DNA from: Pseudomonadota bacterium
Lineage (GTDB): Bacteria; Pseudomonadota; Alphaproteobacteria; Rhizobiales; Xanthobacteraceae
Length of the DNA stretch: 17,291 nt
Reading direction: 5' to 3'
Assembly (NCBI GenBank): GCA_023433965.1
Contig: JAEYTQ010000327.1
Location: forward strand, 1 to 17,291
The position numbers and the translations under genes are program-made. Positions 1 through 7,784 of the stretch are shown in pieces (position 1 is the stretch's first letter; the number at the start of each line of letters is the position of its first letter). A model generated the notes under the pieces. The model was given only the letters and a program-made list of their open reading frames with translations, searched no databases and was not told the DNA's origin.

Positions 1-331
1 CGGTCAGTATCAGATCGGAGCCGACCGCCAGCTCGGCGAGCGTCTCGCTCATTTCGGCCCAGCCGTTGGTGAGGTACTCTCGAGCCTGCCGCAGGACCTT
101 GACGGGACTGCGCAACCTGAACCAGTCATGGAAAACTTCCGCCTCCAGCTGCTGTTGGGAGTCCGGGCCGTAAGACTGCACCGAAGACAAACCTGTCGAC
201 TGGACGAACCCGACGAGATTGGGAGGCACGGCCATGCTGACCTCGTGCCCCCGGCGCTGCAACTCGCGTCCGACCGCTGCCGCAGGTTCGATGTCTCCTC
301 GTGTGCCGTGCACCGCGACGGTGAACTTTAT
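1..331 (-). CDS. Mycobacterial Gtf-like glycosyltransferase, N-terminal part (3' end beyond window)
   Basis: About 110 codons are present, read leftward to the window edge. The start of the protein reads KFTVAVHGTRGDIEP, then AVGRELQRRGHEVSMAVPPN. This is the N-terminal Rossmann half of the GT1/GT28-type glycosyltransferases, closest in my memory to the mycobacterial Gtf/Rv2962c-like group that glycosylates phenolic glycolipids and glycopeptidolipids. These enzymes transfer a sugar from a nucleotide-sugar donor to a lipid acceptor on the cytoplasmic side. The donor-binding C-terminal half is outside the window, so donor and intactness are unknown. The codon aligned with the usual initiator Met is ATA (331-329). 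No ATG, GTG, TTG or CTG occurs between it and the upstream in-frame stop at 409-407. The first conventional start is GTG at 313-311, which would remove the first beta strand. The gene is divergent from the export operon, consistent with glycosylation of the lipid made by the PKS genes. Confidence 0.85.
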   Translation of the reverse strand, partial: MKFTVAVHGTRGDIEPAAAVGRELQRRGHEVSMAVPPNLVGFVQSTGLSSVQSYGPDSQQQLEAEVFHDWFRLRSPVKVLRQAREYLTNGWAEMSETLAELAVGSDLILT

Positions 332-342
332 GGTCCTGCTCC
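329..342 (-). promoter_or_regulatory. Shine-Dalgarno GGAG and putative ATA start of the glycosyltransferase
   Basis: On the minus strand GGAG (342-339) is followed by a 7-nt spacer and ATA (331-329), normal spacing for initiation. No Shine-Dalgarno-like run precedes the alternative GTG at 313. Both this site and the family's N-terminal pattern (Met-Lys-Phe, then VAV, GTRGD) point to ATA as the codon used. AUA initiation is rare, so a point mutation of ATG or a sequencing error is also possible. Confidence 0.45.
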
Positions 343-464
343 GGTCTTCGCAGTCTCGAGTCGCGCGATCGCTCTGATGGAGGCGCCGCCAGCCTTGTTT
401 AAGAGTTTAGAGGAGATTTGCAGAATACAAATCATGGATGTCAAGGGGCCGTCTTTCGTGCTAA

Positions 465-478
465 TTGACAGCTGTCAA
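465..478. promoter_or_regulatory. Perfect 14-bp palindrome in the divergent intergenic region (candidate operator)
   Basis: TTGACAGCTGTCAA is self-complementary over all 14 bp. It sits in the 224-bp gap between the divergent glycosyltransferase and the HlyD-type gene, about 78 bp before the HlyD start. Each half contains TTGACA, the consensus -35 hexamer, one reading toward each gene. At 17-nt spacing the plus-strand -10 would be a poor TACGGC, so I do not call a full promoter. A symmetric site here suits a dimeric repressor or activator (TetR, MarR or similar). No regulator gene is in the window. The remainder of 332-555 is relatively AT-rich and shows no gene. Confidence 0.5.
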
Positions 479-555
479 GCGCATGGCTACGGCTTTTCTA
501 CCTATATTTTCCCTCAAAATCTGCACTGCATTGCTCGAAAATCCATGATGAAATC

Positions 556-1803
556 ATGACTCTGCACCAAGCCCTGAGCGATGGCGTGCCCGCCCCCTCC
601 GATCTTTCCGCGCTTGCTATCGACCGTAGCGCCGGCTCGCGGCGTCGCAAACAAGCGCGCCGCATCCTGGTGCGGGTCCTTCTCCTTGCCGTGCTCGCCG
701 GCATTGCGGGCGCAATTTGGGTGTGGCGCCGCCATTCGCAGATCATCGTCGAAACGGCGGTCGTCTACTCGGTCTATCCGTCACAAGCGCTGACGCTGTT
801 GAACGCGACCGGCTATGTCGTCGCGCAGCGCAAGGCGTCAGTCGCCTCGAAGGCGACAGGCCGTCTCGAATGGCTGGGTGTGCTCGAAGGCAGCAAGGTA
901 CGCGAGGGTGAGGTGATCGCCCGGCTCGAGAGCAGCGACACGGTTGCGATGCGCGACCAGGCGGCCGCCAACGTGCAGGTTGCTGAAGCCAACCTTGCCC
1001 AAGGGCGGGCGGAGCTCACGCAAGCGGAAATCGCGTTCAGGCGCTCCGAGGCGCTGGGCGAGAAGAACATCATAAGCGAGTCGACGCGCGAAACCGCCGA
1101 GGCACGCCTCGCCAAGGCGCGGGCCGCGTTTGCCGGTTATGGAGCCGCCATCGCCGCCGCACAGGCCAATCTCCGCGTCTCCGAGGTTGCCATCGGTCAG
1201 ACCCTCATCCGGGCGCCCTTCGACGGCGTTGTCCTCACGCGGCACGCGAACGTCGGCGACACGATCACACCGTTCTCCCAGGCGGTTGATACCAAGGGAG
1301 CGGTCGTCACCATCGCCGACATGGACTCGCTCGAAGTGGAAGCCGACGTGGCGGAGTCGTCGTACCTGAGCATACACGTGGGGCAGCCGGTGGAGATCCA
1401 GCTGGACGCGATCCCTGGCGAGCGCTTCGAGGGCGTCGTCAGCCGAATGGTACCGACGGTGGATCGTGCCAAGGCGTCTACCCTGGTCAAGATCCGATTC
1501 GCGCAGCGGGACTCGCGGATGCTCCCGGATATGAGCGCCAAGGTGGCTTTCCTCGAGCGCGAAGTACGCGAATCGGAACGCAAGCCCGTTCTCGCGGTGC
1601 CGGTGGCCTCCCTCGTCGAGGTCGATGGACGACAGCACGTCTATGTCGTCGACAATGGCAAGGCTCGTCTGCGGAGCGTGGACCTCGGCGCGAAGGTGGG
1701 CGACCAGATCGAGGTTCGAGACCTCAACGCCGGCACGCGAGTCGTGATCCGCCCCTCGGAGGATCTCGTTGACGGGCGCGCAGTCAGGCAGGCCACGAAG
1801 TGA
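556..1803 (+). CDS. Periplasmic adaptor (HlyD/AcrA membrane fusion protein) of an ABC exporter
   Basis: This 415-aa adaptor would link an inner-membrane ABC transporter to an outer-membrane channel. A basic cytoplasmic tail (residues 29-40, rich in Arg/Lys) precedes one transmembrane anchor at about 38-56. A first lipoyl-like half follows (about 80-120, with VLEGSKVREGEVIARLES). Next is an Ala/Glu-rich alpha-hairpin (about 125-210), then the second lipoyl half beginning near LIRAPFDGVV. A beta-barrel and membrane-proximal domain complete the protein. Length and order fit the MacA/HlyD family. The ATG at 556 lies in a small inverted repeat (CATGAT/ATCATG, 544-558) with only a weak ribosome site, and no better start is seen. 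The stop overlaps the next gene's GTG by 4 nt, so the proteins should be made together. The cargo is inferred to be the lipid product of the opposing operon. Confidence 0.9.
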   Translation: MTLHQALSDGVPAPSDLSALAIDRSAGSRRRKQARRILVRVLLLAVLAGIAGAIWVWRRHSQIIVETAVVYSVYPSQALTLLNATGYVVAQRKASVASKATGRLEWLGVLEGSKVREGEVIARLESSDTVAMRDQAAANVQVAEANLAQGRAELTQAEIAFRRSEALGEKNIISESTRETAEARLAKARAAFAGYGAAIAAAQANLRVSEVAIGQTLIRAPFDGVVLTRHANVGDTITPFSQAVDTKGAVVTIADMDSLEVEADVAESSYLSIHVGQPVEIQLDAIPGERFEGVVSRMVPTVDRAKASTLVKIRFAQRDSRMLPDMSAKVAFLEREVRESERKPVLAVPVASLVEVDGRQHVYVVDNGKARLRSVDLGAKVGDQIEVRDLNAGTRVVIRPSEDLVDGRAVRQATK

Positions 1804-2531
1804 CCGTGCTTCGCCTCGCCGACGCGCCCACCGCGGAAGATGTGCTCATCGCGCTGCGGGACGTGAGCAAGAGCTACCGACGAGGAGCGCAGATCGTTCC
1901 GGTCCTTTCCAAGCTCACGTTCGACATCCGCCGCAAGGAGTTCCTCGCCCTGATGGGACCATCGGGGTCGGGCAAGTCGACGCTGCTCAACCTGATCGCC
2001 GGCATCGACAGTCCGGATCATGGCTCGATCGAGGTGGGGGGCGAGGACATCACGCTCCTCCCGGAAGCCGATCTCGCCGACTGGCGCGCGGCGAACGTGG
2101 GCTTCATCTTCCAGTTCTACAATTTGATGCCTGTGCTCTCGGCGCTCGAAAACGTCGAGTTGCCGCTCACGCTCACGGAACTAGGGCGGCGGGAACGCCG
2201 AGACCGTGCGCAACTCGCGCTCAGCTTGGTCGGCCTCAGCGATCGCGTCAAACATTTGCCTTCGGAACTTTCGGGAGGACAGCAGCAGCGCGTGGCCATC
2301 GCGCGGGCGATCGTGACCGACCCGACGGTGCTGGTGGCGGACGAGCCGACGGGTGACCTCGACCGGCAGTCGGCGAAAGAGGTGCTCGAGATCATCCAGC
2401 GGCTGAACCACGACATGGGCAAGACGATCGTGATGGTCACGCATGATCAGCGCGCCGCCGCGCATGCGAAACGCATCATGAGCCTGGAGAAGGGCGATCT
2501 TTCCTATCTGGTGGAGCAGCGGATTGAGTGA
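1800..2531 (+). CDS. ABC transporter ATP-binding protein, LolD/MacB type
   Basis: This 243-aa ATPase has a complete set of motifs. Walker A is GPSGSGKST at about 53-61, and the Q-loop lies in a segment typical of the family ([18 protein letters not shown]). The signature is LSGGQQQR from about 157. Walker B is [12 protein letters not shown] at about 177-188, with catalytic Glu about 182 and switch His about 215. These are hallmarks of the LolD/MacB/FtsE subfamily, which powers mechanotransmission permeases rather than classical channels. The GTG start overlaps the stop of the adaptor gene (GTGA). The gene is followed directly by two permease genes, giving a LolCDE-like layout with an added membrane fusion protein. 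All catalytic residues are present, so it should be active. Confidence 0.95.
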   Translation: MTVLRLADAPTAEDVLIALRDVSKSYRRGAQIVPVLSKLTFDIRRKEFLALMGPSGSGKSTLLNLIAGIDSPDHGSIEVGGEDITLLPEADLADWRAANVGFIFQFYNLMPVLSALENVELPLTLTELGRRERRDRAQLALSLVGLSDRVKHLPSELSGGQQQRVAIARAIVTDPTVLVADEPTGDLDRQSAKEVLEIIQRLNHDMGKTIVMVTHDQRAAAHAKRIMSLEKGDLSYLVEQRIE

Positions 2532-3701
2532 GTGCCGCTCATGAGCCAGTGGCTCACGCTCGTGGCGCGCAACGTCTTGCGCCACCGGCTCCGCACGTCC
2601 CTGACGCTCGTCGGACTCATCGTCGCGATCCTCGCCTTCGGCGTGCTCCAGACCGTCGTCAAAACGTGGTATGCGGGCGTGGATGGCGCTGTCCCTTCGC
2701 GGCTGCTGACCCGGAACGCCGTCTCCTTTACGCTGCCGCTGCCGAAATCCTATCAGAAGCGCATCAGCGCCGTCGAAGGCGTGCGGCGCGTCACTCACCT
2801 GAGCTGGTTTGGCGGCGTCTACAAGGATTCGAAGAACTTCTTTCCCCAATTTGCGATCGATGCCGCGCGCTATCTCGACATGTTCCCAGAGATCCTGGTT
2901 CCAGACGAGGTGCGACGCGCCTTCCTGTACGAGCGCCGCGGCGCGATCGTCGGGCGCAAGCTCGCCAAACGCTACGGCTTCAAGCCCGGCGACGTGATCC
3001 AGCTGCGCGGAACCATTTTCCCCGGCAATTGGGAGTTCTTGATCTGCGGCGTCTTCGACGGCCGGGATCCCAAAACCGACACGTCGCAGCTCTTCTTTCG
3101 ATGGGACTACCTGAACGAAACATTGCGTATGCGCTCCAAGGCACAAGCCGACCAAGTCGGCGTGTTCGCCGTGGACGTCGCCGGCCTGGATAGGGTCGCG
3201 GACGTCAGTCATGCCATCGACGAAGTGTTTCGAAATTCGCTTGCCGAGACGCTCACCGAGACCGAACGCGCGTTCCAGATCGGCTTCGTTAAGCAGACCG
3301 AGGCAATCCTCATTTCCATTCGTGTCGTCTCCTTCGTGGTGATTTTCATCATCCTGGCGGTCATGGCGAACACCATGGCGATGACAGCCCGCGAGCGAAT
3401 CCGCGAGTATGCCACTCTGAAAGCCATCGGTTTCAGCCCCGGCTACGTGGCGCGATTGATCCTCGGTGAATCCATCTTGATAGCTTCGATAGGAGGTGCG
3501 ATCGGCATCGGGCTCACGCCCTCGGTCGCCGCGCACCTTGCCGACCTCTCCGCCACGCTGTTCCCGACGCTGGTCGTGAGCGTCAACACCGTCATGCTGC
3601 AGGCACTTGCGGCGGTGGTGGTCGGAATCCTGGCAGCGGTCCTGCCGATGCGCAGGGCAGCGCGCGTCAACATCGTCGACGGCCTTCGGGCATTGGGCTG
3701 A
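2532..3701 (+). CDS. FtsX/MacB-type ABC permease, first subunit
   Basis: This 389-aa inner-membrane permease has the standard four-helix layout. One N-terminal helix (about 24-44) precedes a large periplasmic MacB-like core domain (about 50-260). Three C-terminal helices follow, at about 264-286, 309-331 and 350-370. The coupling segment after TM2 (ARERIREYATLKAIGFS) is characteristic of FtsX/MacB permeases. The C-terminus (RRAARVNIVDGLRALG) is also typical. No ATPase is fused, unlike MacB itself. The chosen GTG directly follows the ATPase stop and gives an MPL start matching the second permease. ATG at 2541 is an equally possible start. It probably pairs with the next gene as a heterodimer. 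Confidence 0.92.
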   Translation: MPLMSQWLTLVARNVLRHRLRTSLTLVGLIVAILAFGVLQTVVKTWYAGVDGAVPSRLLTRNAVSFTLPLPKSYQKRISAVEGVRRVTHLSWFGGVYKDSKNFFPQFAIDAARYLDMFPEILVPDEVRRAFLYERRGAIVGRKLAKRYGFKPGDVIQLRGTIFPGNWEFLICGVFDGRDPKTDTSQLFFRWDYLNETLRMRSKAQADQVGVFAVDVAGLDRVADVSHAIDEVFRNSLAETLTETERAFQIGFVKQTEAILISIRVVSFVVIFIILAVMANTMAMTARERIREYATLKAIGFSPGYVARLILGESILIASIGGAIGIGLTPSVAAHLADLSATLFPTLVVSVNTVMLQALAAVVVGILAAVLPMRRAARVNIVDGLRALG

Positions 3702-3703
3702 CC

Positions 3704-4870
3704 ATGCCGTTGCTGCTCTCCTACAGCTTGCGAAACCTTCAGGAGCGCAAGCTCACCAATTTGCTTACCGCGACGGGCATGGCCCTCGTGGTGTTCGTCT
3801 ACGCTGCCGTGCTCATGCTCGACTCCGGACTGAAGCAGACGCTCGTCGCGACCGGCGAGGATACGAACGTCATCTTGGTGCGCCGCTCCGCGGAAGTCGA
3901 GATCCAGAGCCTGATCGACCGCCGTCAGGCCAGGATCATCGAAAGTCAGCCCGAAATCGTCATCGGGCCCGAAGGCGCGCCGCTTGTATCGAAGGAGGTC
4001 GCGGTTTTGATCGCGCAGCCAAGACGCAAGACCCGGCAAGCGAGCAACCTCCTGATCCGCGGGGTCGGTCCGGCAGCCCTGACCGTGCGTCCGCATGTGC
4101 GGATCGCCGAGGGGCGCATGTTTCGCCAGGGATCGAACGAGATCGTTATTGGCCGAGCCCTCGCAGGACGCTTCGAAGATATCGAGATCGGATCGAATCT
4201 CCGGTTTGCTCAACGGGAATGGAAGATCGTTGGCCGGTTCGACGCCGCGGGCAGCGGGTTCGATTCCGAGATCTGGGGCGATAGCGAGCAGCTCATGCAA
4301 TCGTTTCGGCGAGACTTTTTTTCCTCGATCACGGTACGGCTCGCCGATCGCTCCGGCTTCGACGCGCTCAAGGCCCGCCTCGAAGCGGATCCTCGCCTTA
4401 CCATCGAGGCTAAGCGCGAGCGCATCTTTTACGAGGAGCAGTCACGCCTGCTCTCCGGGTTCATTCAGATTCTCGGGCTCACGCTCTCCGTGATGTTCTC
4501 GCTCGGCGCGGTCATCGGCGCGACGATTACGATGTACGCGGCCGTTGCCAGCCGCATGATGGAAATAGGAGTGCTGCGTGCGCTCGGATTTCGGCGCTCG
4601 CGAATCCTGGTTGCATTTCTCGTCGAGGCGCTGCTGCTCGCGATGATCGGCTGGGTCCTTGGAATCCTATTCGCGTCACTCATGACGCAGGTGAAGATCA
4701 CGACGCTCAACTGGACCTCGCTCTCCGAGCTCGCGTTTCGGTTCGTGCTGACGCCGGGGATCGTGCTGAAGTCGCTCGTCTTCGCTCTCGTGATGGGCCT
4801 GCTCGGCGGTTTTCTGCCGGCCGTGCGCGCCGCCCGCATGAAGATCGTCGACGCGTTGCGCGTCGCTTGA
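3704..4870 (+). CDS. FtsX/MacB-type ABC permease, second subunit
   Basis: This 388-aa protein has the same architecture as the permease before it: TM1 at about 20-41, a periplasmic domain to about 250, then three helices near 255-280, 305-327 and 355-377. The cytoplasmic loop after TM2 reads SRMMEIGVLRALGFRRSRI, the FtsX-family coupling motif. The end reads PAVRAARMKIVDALRVA. The sequence differs considerably from the first permease, as expected for LolC/LolE-like pairs. Only two bases separate it from the preceding stop. The periplasmic domains of such permeases move substrates from the outer leaflet or periplasm to the adaptor, which suits a lipid or glycolipid cargo; the cargo itself is inferred. 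It is the last gene of the operon and converges on the minus-strand operon. Confidence 0.92.
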   Translation: MPLLLSYSLRNLQERKLTNLLTATGMALVVFVYAAVLMLDSGLKQTLVATGEDTNVILVRRSAEVEIQSLIDRRQARIIESQPEIVIGPEGAPLVSKEVAVLIAQPRRKTRQASNLLIRGVGPAALTVRPHVRIAEGRMFRQGSNEIVIGRALAGRFEDIEIGSNLRFAQREWKIVGRFDAAGSGFDSEIWGDSEQLMQSFRRDFFSSITVRLADRSGFDALKARLEADPRLTIEAKRERIFYEEQSRLLSGFIQILGLTLSVMFSLGAVIGATITMYAAVASRMMEIGVLRALGFRRSRILVAFLVEALLLAMIGWVLGILFASLMTQVKITTLNWTSLSELAFRFVLTPGIVLKSLVFALVMGLLGGFLPAVRAARMKIVDALRVA

Positions 4871-4912
4871 GCGCCTCCCGCTCTTCATACTGATTCTACT
4901 TGAGCGCGCTCG
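4871..4912. other. 42-bp convergent gap with no convincing terminator
   Basis: The export operon and the PKS/acyltransferase operon meet here tail to tail. I see a 5-bp hairpin (GAGCG/CGCTC, 4869-4883) without a T-tract and a 10-bp palindrome GAGCGCGCTC (4902-4911). Neither looks like a normal intrinsic terminator, so Rho-dependent ending or overlapping transcripts are likely. Confidence 0.4.
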
Positions 4913-6298
4913 TCAACTCACAGTCGGGCACAGGCCCATATCCGAGAGCGCAGCGCGCACAAATGGCGCTAACTGAGCGCGGGTCGTTACACGGTCCGGC
5001 ACGTATCCCTGCACGGTTGCGAATAGCCGCTCGCCGACGCGGTAACAAGGGATGAACAGCAGGCCACCCAGCCGTTCGAGCTCGGGAGCCGTATAGCGCT
5101 CCAGCAAGGAAATCTGCAAGAACGATGCTTCGCCGCAGGGGCGGTTCACCTCGAGCGGCAATTCGCCGATCAGGCTGCAGCCAACAGGCAGGTCCGCCCC
5201 GAGCGCCTCTCGCTCCAGACGCCGCGCCAGCCACAGGGGCACATAGGGAATCAGCGGAAGCAGCGGCGACACGTCATCGCCGTTCCGGATCAGCGAAGCC
5301 AGTGCAGCCTTGATATCACGCTGCAAGGCCTGCGGATCGTCGCGGCAAGCATCGGGGTCCACCGTCACCGTGATCGCCCGCAGCGCGTTGCCGCGACGGT
5401 CGCCGGAATGGCGGTCGCTGACCGGCAGCACCAGCTTCACACGTCCTGACGCGTCCACGCGGCCTACCCGGGAAGCGAGCCGTGCCACGAATGCCGTCAT
5501 CAGCGTGTTGCTGGTAACGCCCAGATCGGACGCGCGACGTTGGCACGCGCCAGCATCCATCACCACCTGCACGAGCGGCACGTCCACTGCCGACTCCAAG
5601 CGATTCCTGCGACTTGGCGCGCGAGAGCGCGGACGCTGCAGGCCCGCCCTCCCCCTGCGCGCCCGCCGCACGAGAGCCACTGCGGCGCGCCAAGCGCCAG
5701 GCAAGGCGCGCAGGCTCTCGAAGCTGTCGCGCGCCAGCAGCGCCGGAGACCATCGCGCGGATGGGGCGGTGAACCCGTAGTCGACGCGTCGCCCGGCCAC
5801 CGCGTCGGCGATGGCCTGGCCGGCGGCTTGCATGTCAGCCATGGTGTGCGAGACCAACATTGTCAGCGCCCAGTCACCGCCCTCCAGCGCCTGGACTACC
5901 AGGCGCCAGCCAGGTCCGCGCTCCGGATCAACCGGCAGATCGAGCAGCAGACGCCGCAAATTATGGAGAGCCTCGTCGGGCAATGGGTTGCGAAGCCACA
6001 TCACAGGACCGGGCGCAGGGTTTTCCACCCAACGATGCCGCCCCCAAGGCAATGGTGAACGCTGCAGCCGGCGCCCCAGCAAACCTCGTGCAAGCCGCTC
6101 GCTGAACTGCGTCACGGCGACTTCATCGATCGCCTCACGATAGAACCAGGTGAGATGCAGCGCTGGCCCGCGTCCAAGCGCGCGCAATCCGACGAACGAG
6201 GCTTGGTCCATATAGCACAGAACGTCATCCGCCCCGGCATCGGCGGCGCTCGCGGCGCGGGATCCGCCCCGCTTTTTGTTGGCAGAGGAAGAGCTCAT
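4913..6298 (-). CDS. Condensation/WS-DGAT-like acyltransferase paralogue with altered HxxxDG motif
   Basis: This 461-aa protein belongs to the CoA-dependent acyltransferase fold (condensation domains, PapA, wax ester/diacylglycerol acyltransferases). Landmarks shared with its two neighbours are MDQ at 30-32, RSPLPWGRHRWV at about 80-91, LPVDPERGPGWRL near 121-132, and a late LPVGCSLIGELP. The catalytic motif reads SHTMADM. His151 and Asp155 are kept, but the Gly after Asp is Met156; the two paralogues have DG there. The first ~25 residues are a low-complexity Ser/Ala/Arg extension. The ATG at 6298 has AAGGGG 8 nt upstream. It is the last gene of the operon, separated by 109 bp from the previous one. 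It may transfer an acyl chain to a sugar or lipid hydroxyl, or be catalytically weakened. No signal peptide or membrane helix is obvious. Confidence 0.78.
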   Translation of the reverse strand: MSSSSANKKRGGSRAASAADAGADDVLCYMDQASFVGLRALGRGPALHLTWFYREAIDEVAVTQFSERLARGLLGRRLQRSPLPWGRHRWVENPAPGPVMWLRNPLPDEALHNLRRLLLDLPVDPERGPGWRLVVQALEGGDWALTMLVSHTMADMQAAGQAIADAVAGRRVDYGFTAPSARWSPALLARDSFESLRALPGAWRAAVALVRRARRGRAGLQRPRSRAPSRRNRLESAVDVPLVQVVMDAGACQRRASDLGVTSNTLMTAFVARLASRVGRVDASGRVKLVLPVSDRHSGDRRGNALRAITVTVDPDACRDDPQALQRDIKAALASLIRNGDDVSPLLPLIPYVPLWLARRLEREALGADLPVGCSLIGELPLEVNRPCGEASFLQISLLERYTAPELERLGGLLFIPCYRVGERLFATVQGYVPDRVTTRAQLAPFVRAALSDMGLCPTVS

Positions 6299-6334
6299 CC
6301 CTCAGGCCCCTTGGCGTCTTGCTGCACGATGCGA

Positions 6335-6374
6335 GCGTTGCCCATCAAGGTTTGTCTCGATCGATTGGCAACGC
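6335..6374 (-). other. Inverted repeat between the last two acyltransferase genes
   Basis: GCGTTGCC (6335-6342) and GGCAACGC (6367-6374) are perfect 8-bp arms around a 24-nt loop, in the 109-bp gap 6299-6407. This is the only real gap inside the operon. The hairpin has no U-tract, so it is more likely an mRNA processing or stability element, or a partial attenuator, than a terminator. Chance is not excluded. Confidence 0.35.
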
Positions 6375-6407
6375 CTGCGATAACCGGATTCGTGGCACGT
6401 TCGGGAA

Positions 6408-7784
6408 TCAGGCCTCAATGACCGCCTCCAGTCTGAAATCGGCAAGCGTTTGAGCGACCAGCAGGCGAAGTTGGTCGGCCGTGGTCTGTCTGGGGCGTAA
6501 CTGGCATGCCTCGATGCACAGCGAAACTGTCCTGTCGTAGCGCGAAGCCACCACGACGAGATGACCATGGGACCGCTCCAGGTCCTGGCGTGTGACGTTG
6601 ACATCCACGGCTCGCGCCAGCACGTGTCGGCACGGCGCGCCGTCGATGCGCCCGAGCCCTTCCGGCAGCATTCCAAGATCTGAGCAGCTTACGGGCAGGT
6701 TATCGGCATAATGAAACAACTGGCTTACAAGCGTCTCTGCGGCAGTACGGGGTATCCAGGCGATGGCAGGGAGAAACGAAGTCAATAGATCTGTCTGCCT
6801 TTTCCCCGCGCCACGAAGCAGCGCCCTCGCAGCATTCACGGGCTCCAGATCCGTTGTCAGGCCCTCAGGCGTGACGTTCATCATATGGAAATCGATCGCC
6901 AGCGCTCGTTGGTCGGTCAGCCCGCGCCTTCGGCTTCTCGGGATGACCAGGCTGATCGCGCCATCCGAGAAACGCCGACGGCCCAGGCGCAATGCCAGGG
7001 ACGCCACGAAGCCCGGCAGCAGCGTACTCATGCCGCCACCAAGCCGCTGCTCGCACGCCGACCAGACACGCGAATCAATGGTCACCGCAACAGCGGGGAG
7101 CTCGACGATCGTGGATGGGGCATGAGCTGCTTCTCCCGCTGTAATGGCCCAGTCCTTTGCGGAGGCAGGCCCGTACCAATGAGCCCTGGCAATCCGAGCC
7201 AGTGCGGCAACCGTCTGCGGGGCGTCGGCGAGGATCTGCCAGGCGTCTGACAGGCACCCGAACAGCCCCCCGCGAGCGCCCTTTGCCAAGTACGGATTTG
7301 GAACGCCAGTGCCGTTCACGGCCGCGGCGATGACGCGCAACGCTCCCATTCCGTCGAGCACCAGATGCGATCCGACGATGCTCACGGCCGTGCTGCCATC
7401 ATCGAACGGCTGAATGGCCATTCGTCCGGCGGGACCGAAGACGGGGTCTACCGGCGCGCGCGCGTGCTGGTTTGCCCACTGCAGCAGCCGCGATCGTGGC
7501 AGCGGCTCCGAACTGTGCTCGAACGGAACGGACGTCCCCGCCACCCAGCGAGGCCTGCCCCATGGCAAGGGTGACGGCTCAATGAGCCGATTGAAAGACA
7601 ATGCGATGAGTCGTTCATATGTTTGCACCAGCGCGTCGAGATTCACGTCACGATCATAGATCCAGAGACATTGCATCAGCTGGCTCCGGCCAGTGACCCT
7701 GAACAATTCGTAGGCAAATTGGTCGAGCCAGGCGAGGCGGTGACTCGCGTATGTGGCATTGCCGCCCGTGCTCGTCTCAAGCAT
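6408..7784 (-). CDS. Condensation/WS-DGAT-like acyltransferase paralogue with intact HxxxDG
   Basis: This 458-aa protein is a paralogue of the genes on either side. Shared landmarks are LAWLDQF near 18-23, PSPLPWGRPRWV at about 70-81, and PVDPVFGPAGRM near 111-122. The catalytic SHLVLDGMG has His140, Asp144 and Gly145, and LPVSCSDLGMLP lies toward the C-terminus. The intact HxxxDG implies an active acyl transfer from CoA or ACP to an alcohol, as in PapA and WS/DGAT enzymes; substrate unknown. I chose ATG at 7784, which overlaps the upstream gene's stop by 8 nt. The frame extends to an earlier ATG at 7838, but that adds 18 unconserved residues inside the upstream gene. It is soluble, with no obvious membrane segment. 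Confidence 0.82.
   Translation of the reverse strand: MLETSTGGNATYASHRLAWLDQFAYELFRVTGRSQLMQCLWIYDRDVNLDALVQTYERLIALSFNRLIEPSPLPWGRPRWVAGTSVPFEHSSEPLPRSRLLQWANQHARAPVDPVFGPAGRMAIQPFDDGSTAVSIVGSHLVLDGMGALRVIAAAVNGTGVPNPYLAKGARGGLFGCLSDAWQILADAPQTVAALARIARAHWYGPASAKDWAITAGEAAHAPSTIVELPAVAVTIDSRVWSACEQRLGGGMSTLLPGFVASLALRLGRRRFSDGAISLVIPRSRRRGLTDQRALAIDFHMMNVTPEGLTTDLEPVNAARALLRGAGKRQTDLLTSFLPAIAWIPRTAAETLVSQLFHYADNLPVSCSDLGMLPEGLGRIDGAPCRHVLARAVDVNVTRQDLERSHGHLVVVASRYDRTVSLCIEACQLRPRQTTADQLRLLVAQTLADFRLEAVIEA

Noticed and set aside
465..493. Full sigma-70 promoter using TTGACA at 465
   Set aside because: At 17-nt spacing the -10 would be TACGGC, too poor; TATATT at 503-508 is too far away. Only the palindrome is reported.
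128..559. 143-aa plus-strand frame at the left end
   Set aside because: Most of it is antisense to the glycosyltransferase, and the rest is the intergenic region with the palindrome; no domain.
838..1638. 266-aa minus-strand frame opposite the HlyD-type gene
   Set aside because: Antisense shadow; the plus-strand frame has the full adaptor architecture.
2181..3536. 451-aa minus-strand frame opposite the ATPase and first permease
   Set aside because: It lies antisense to two clearly real genes, and its translation is charged and low-complexity with no recognisable motif; a high-GC shadow.
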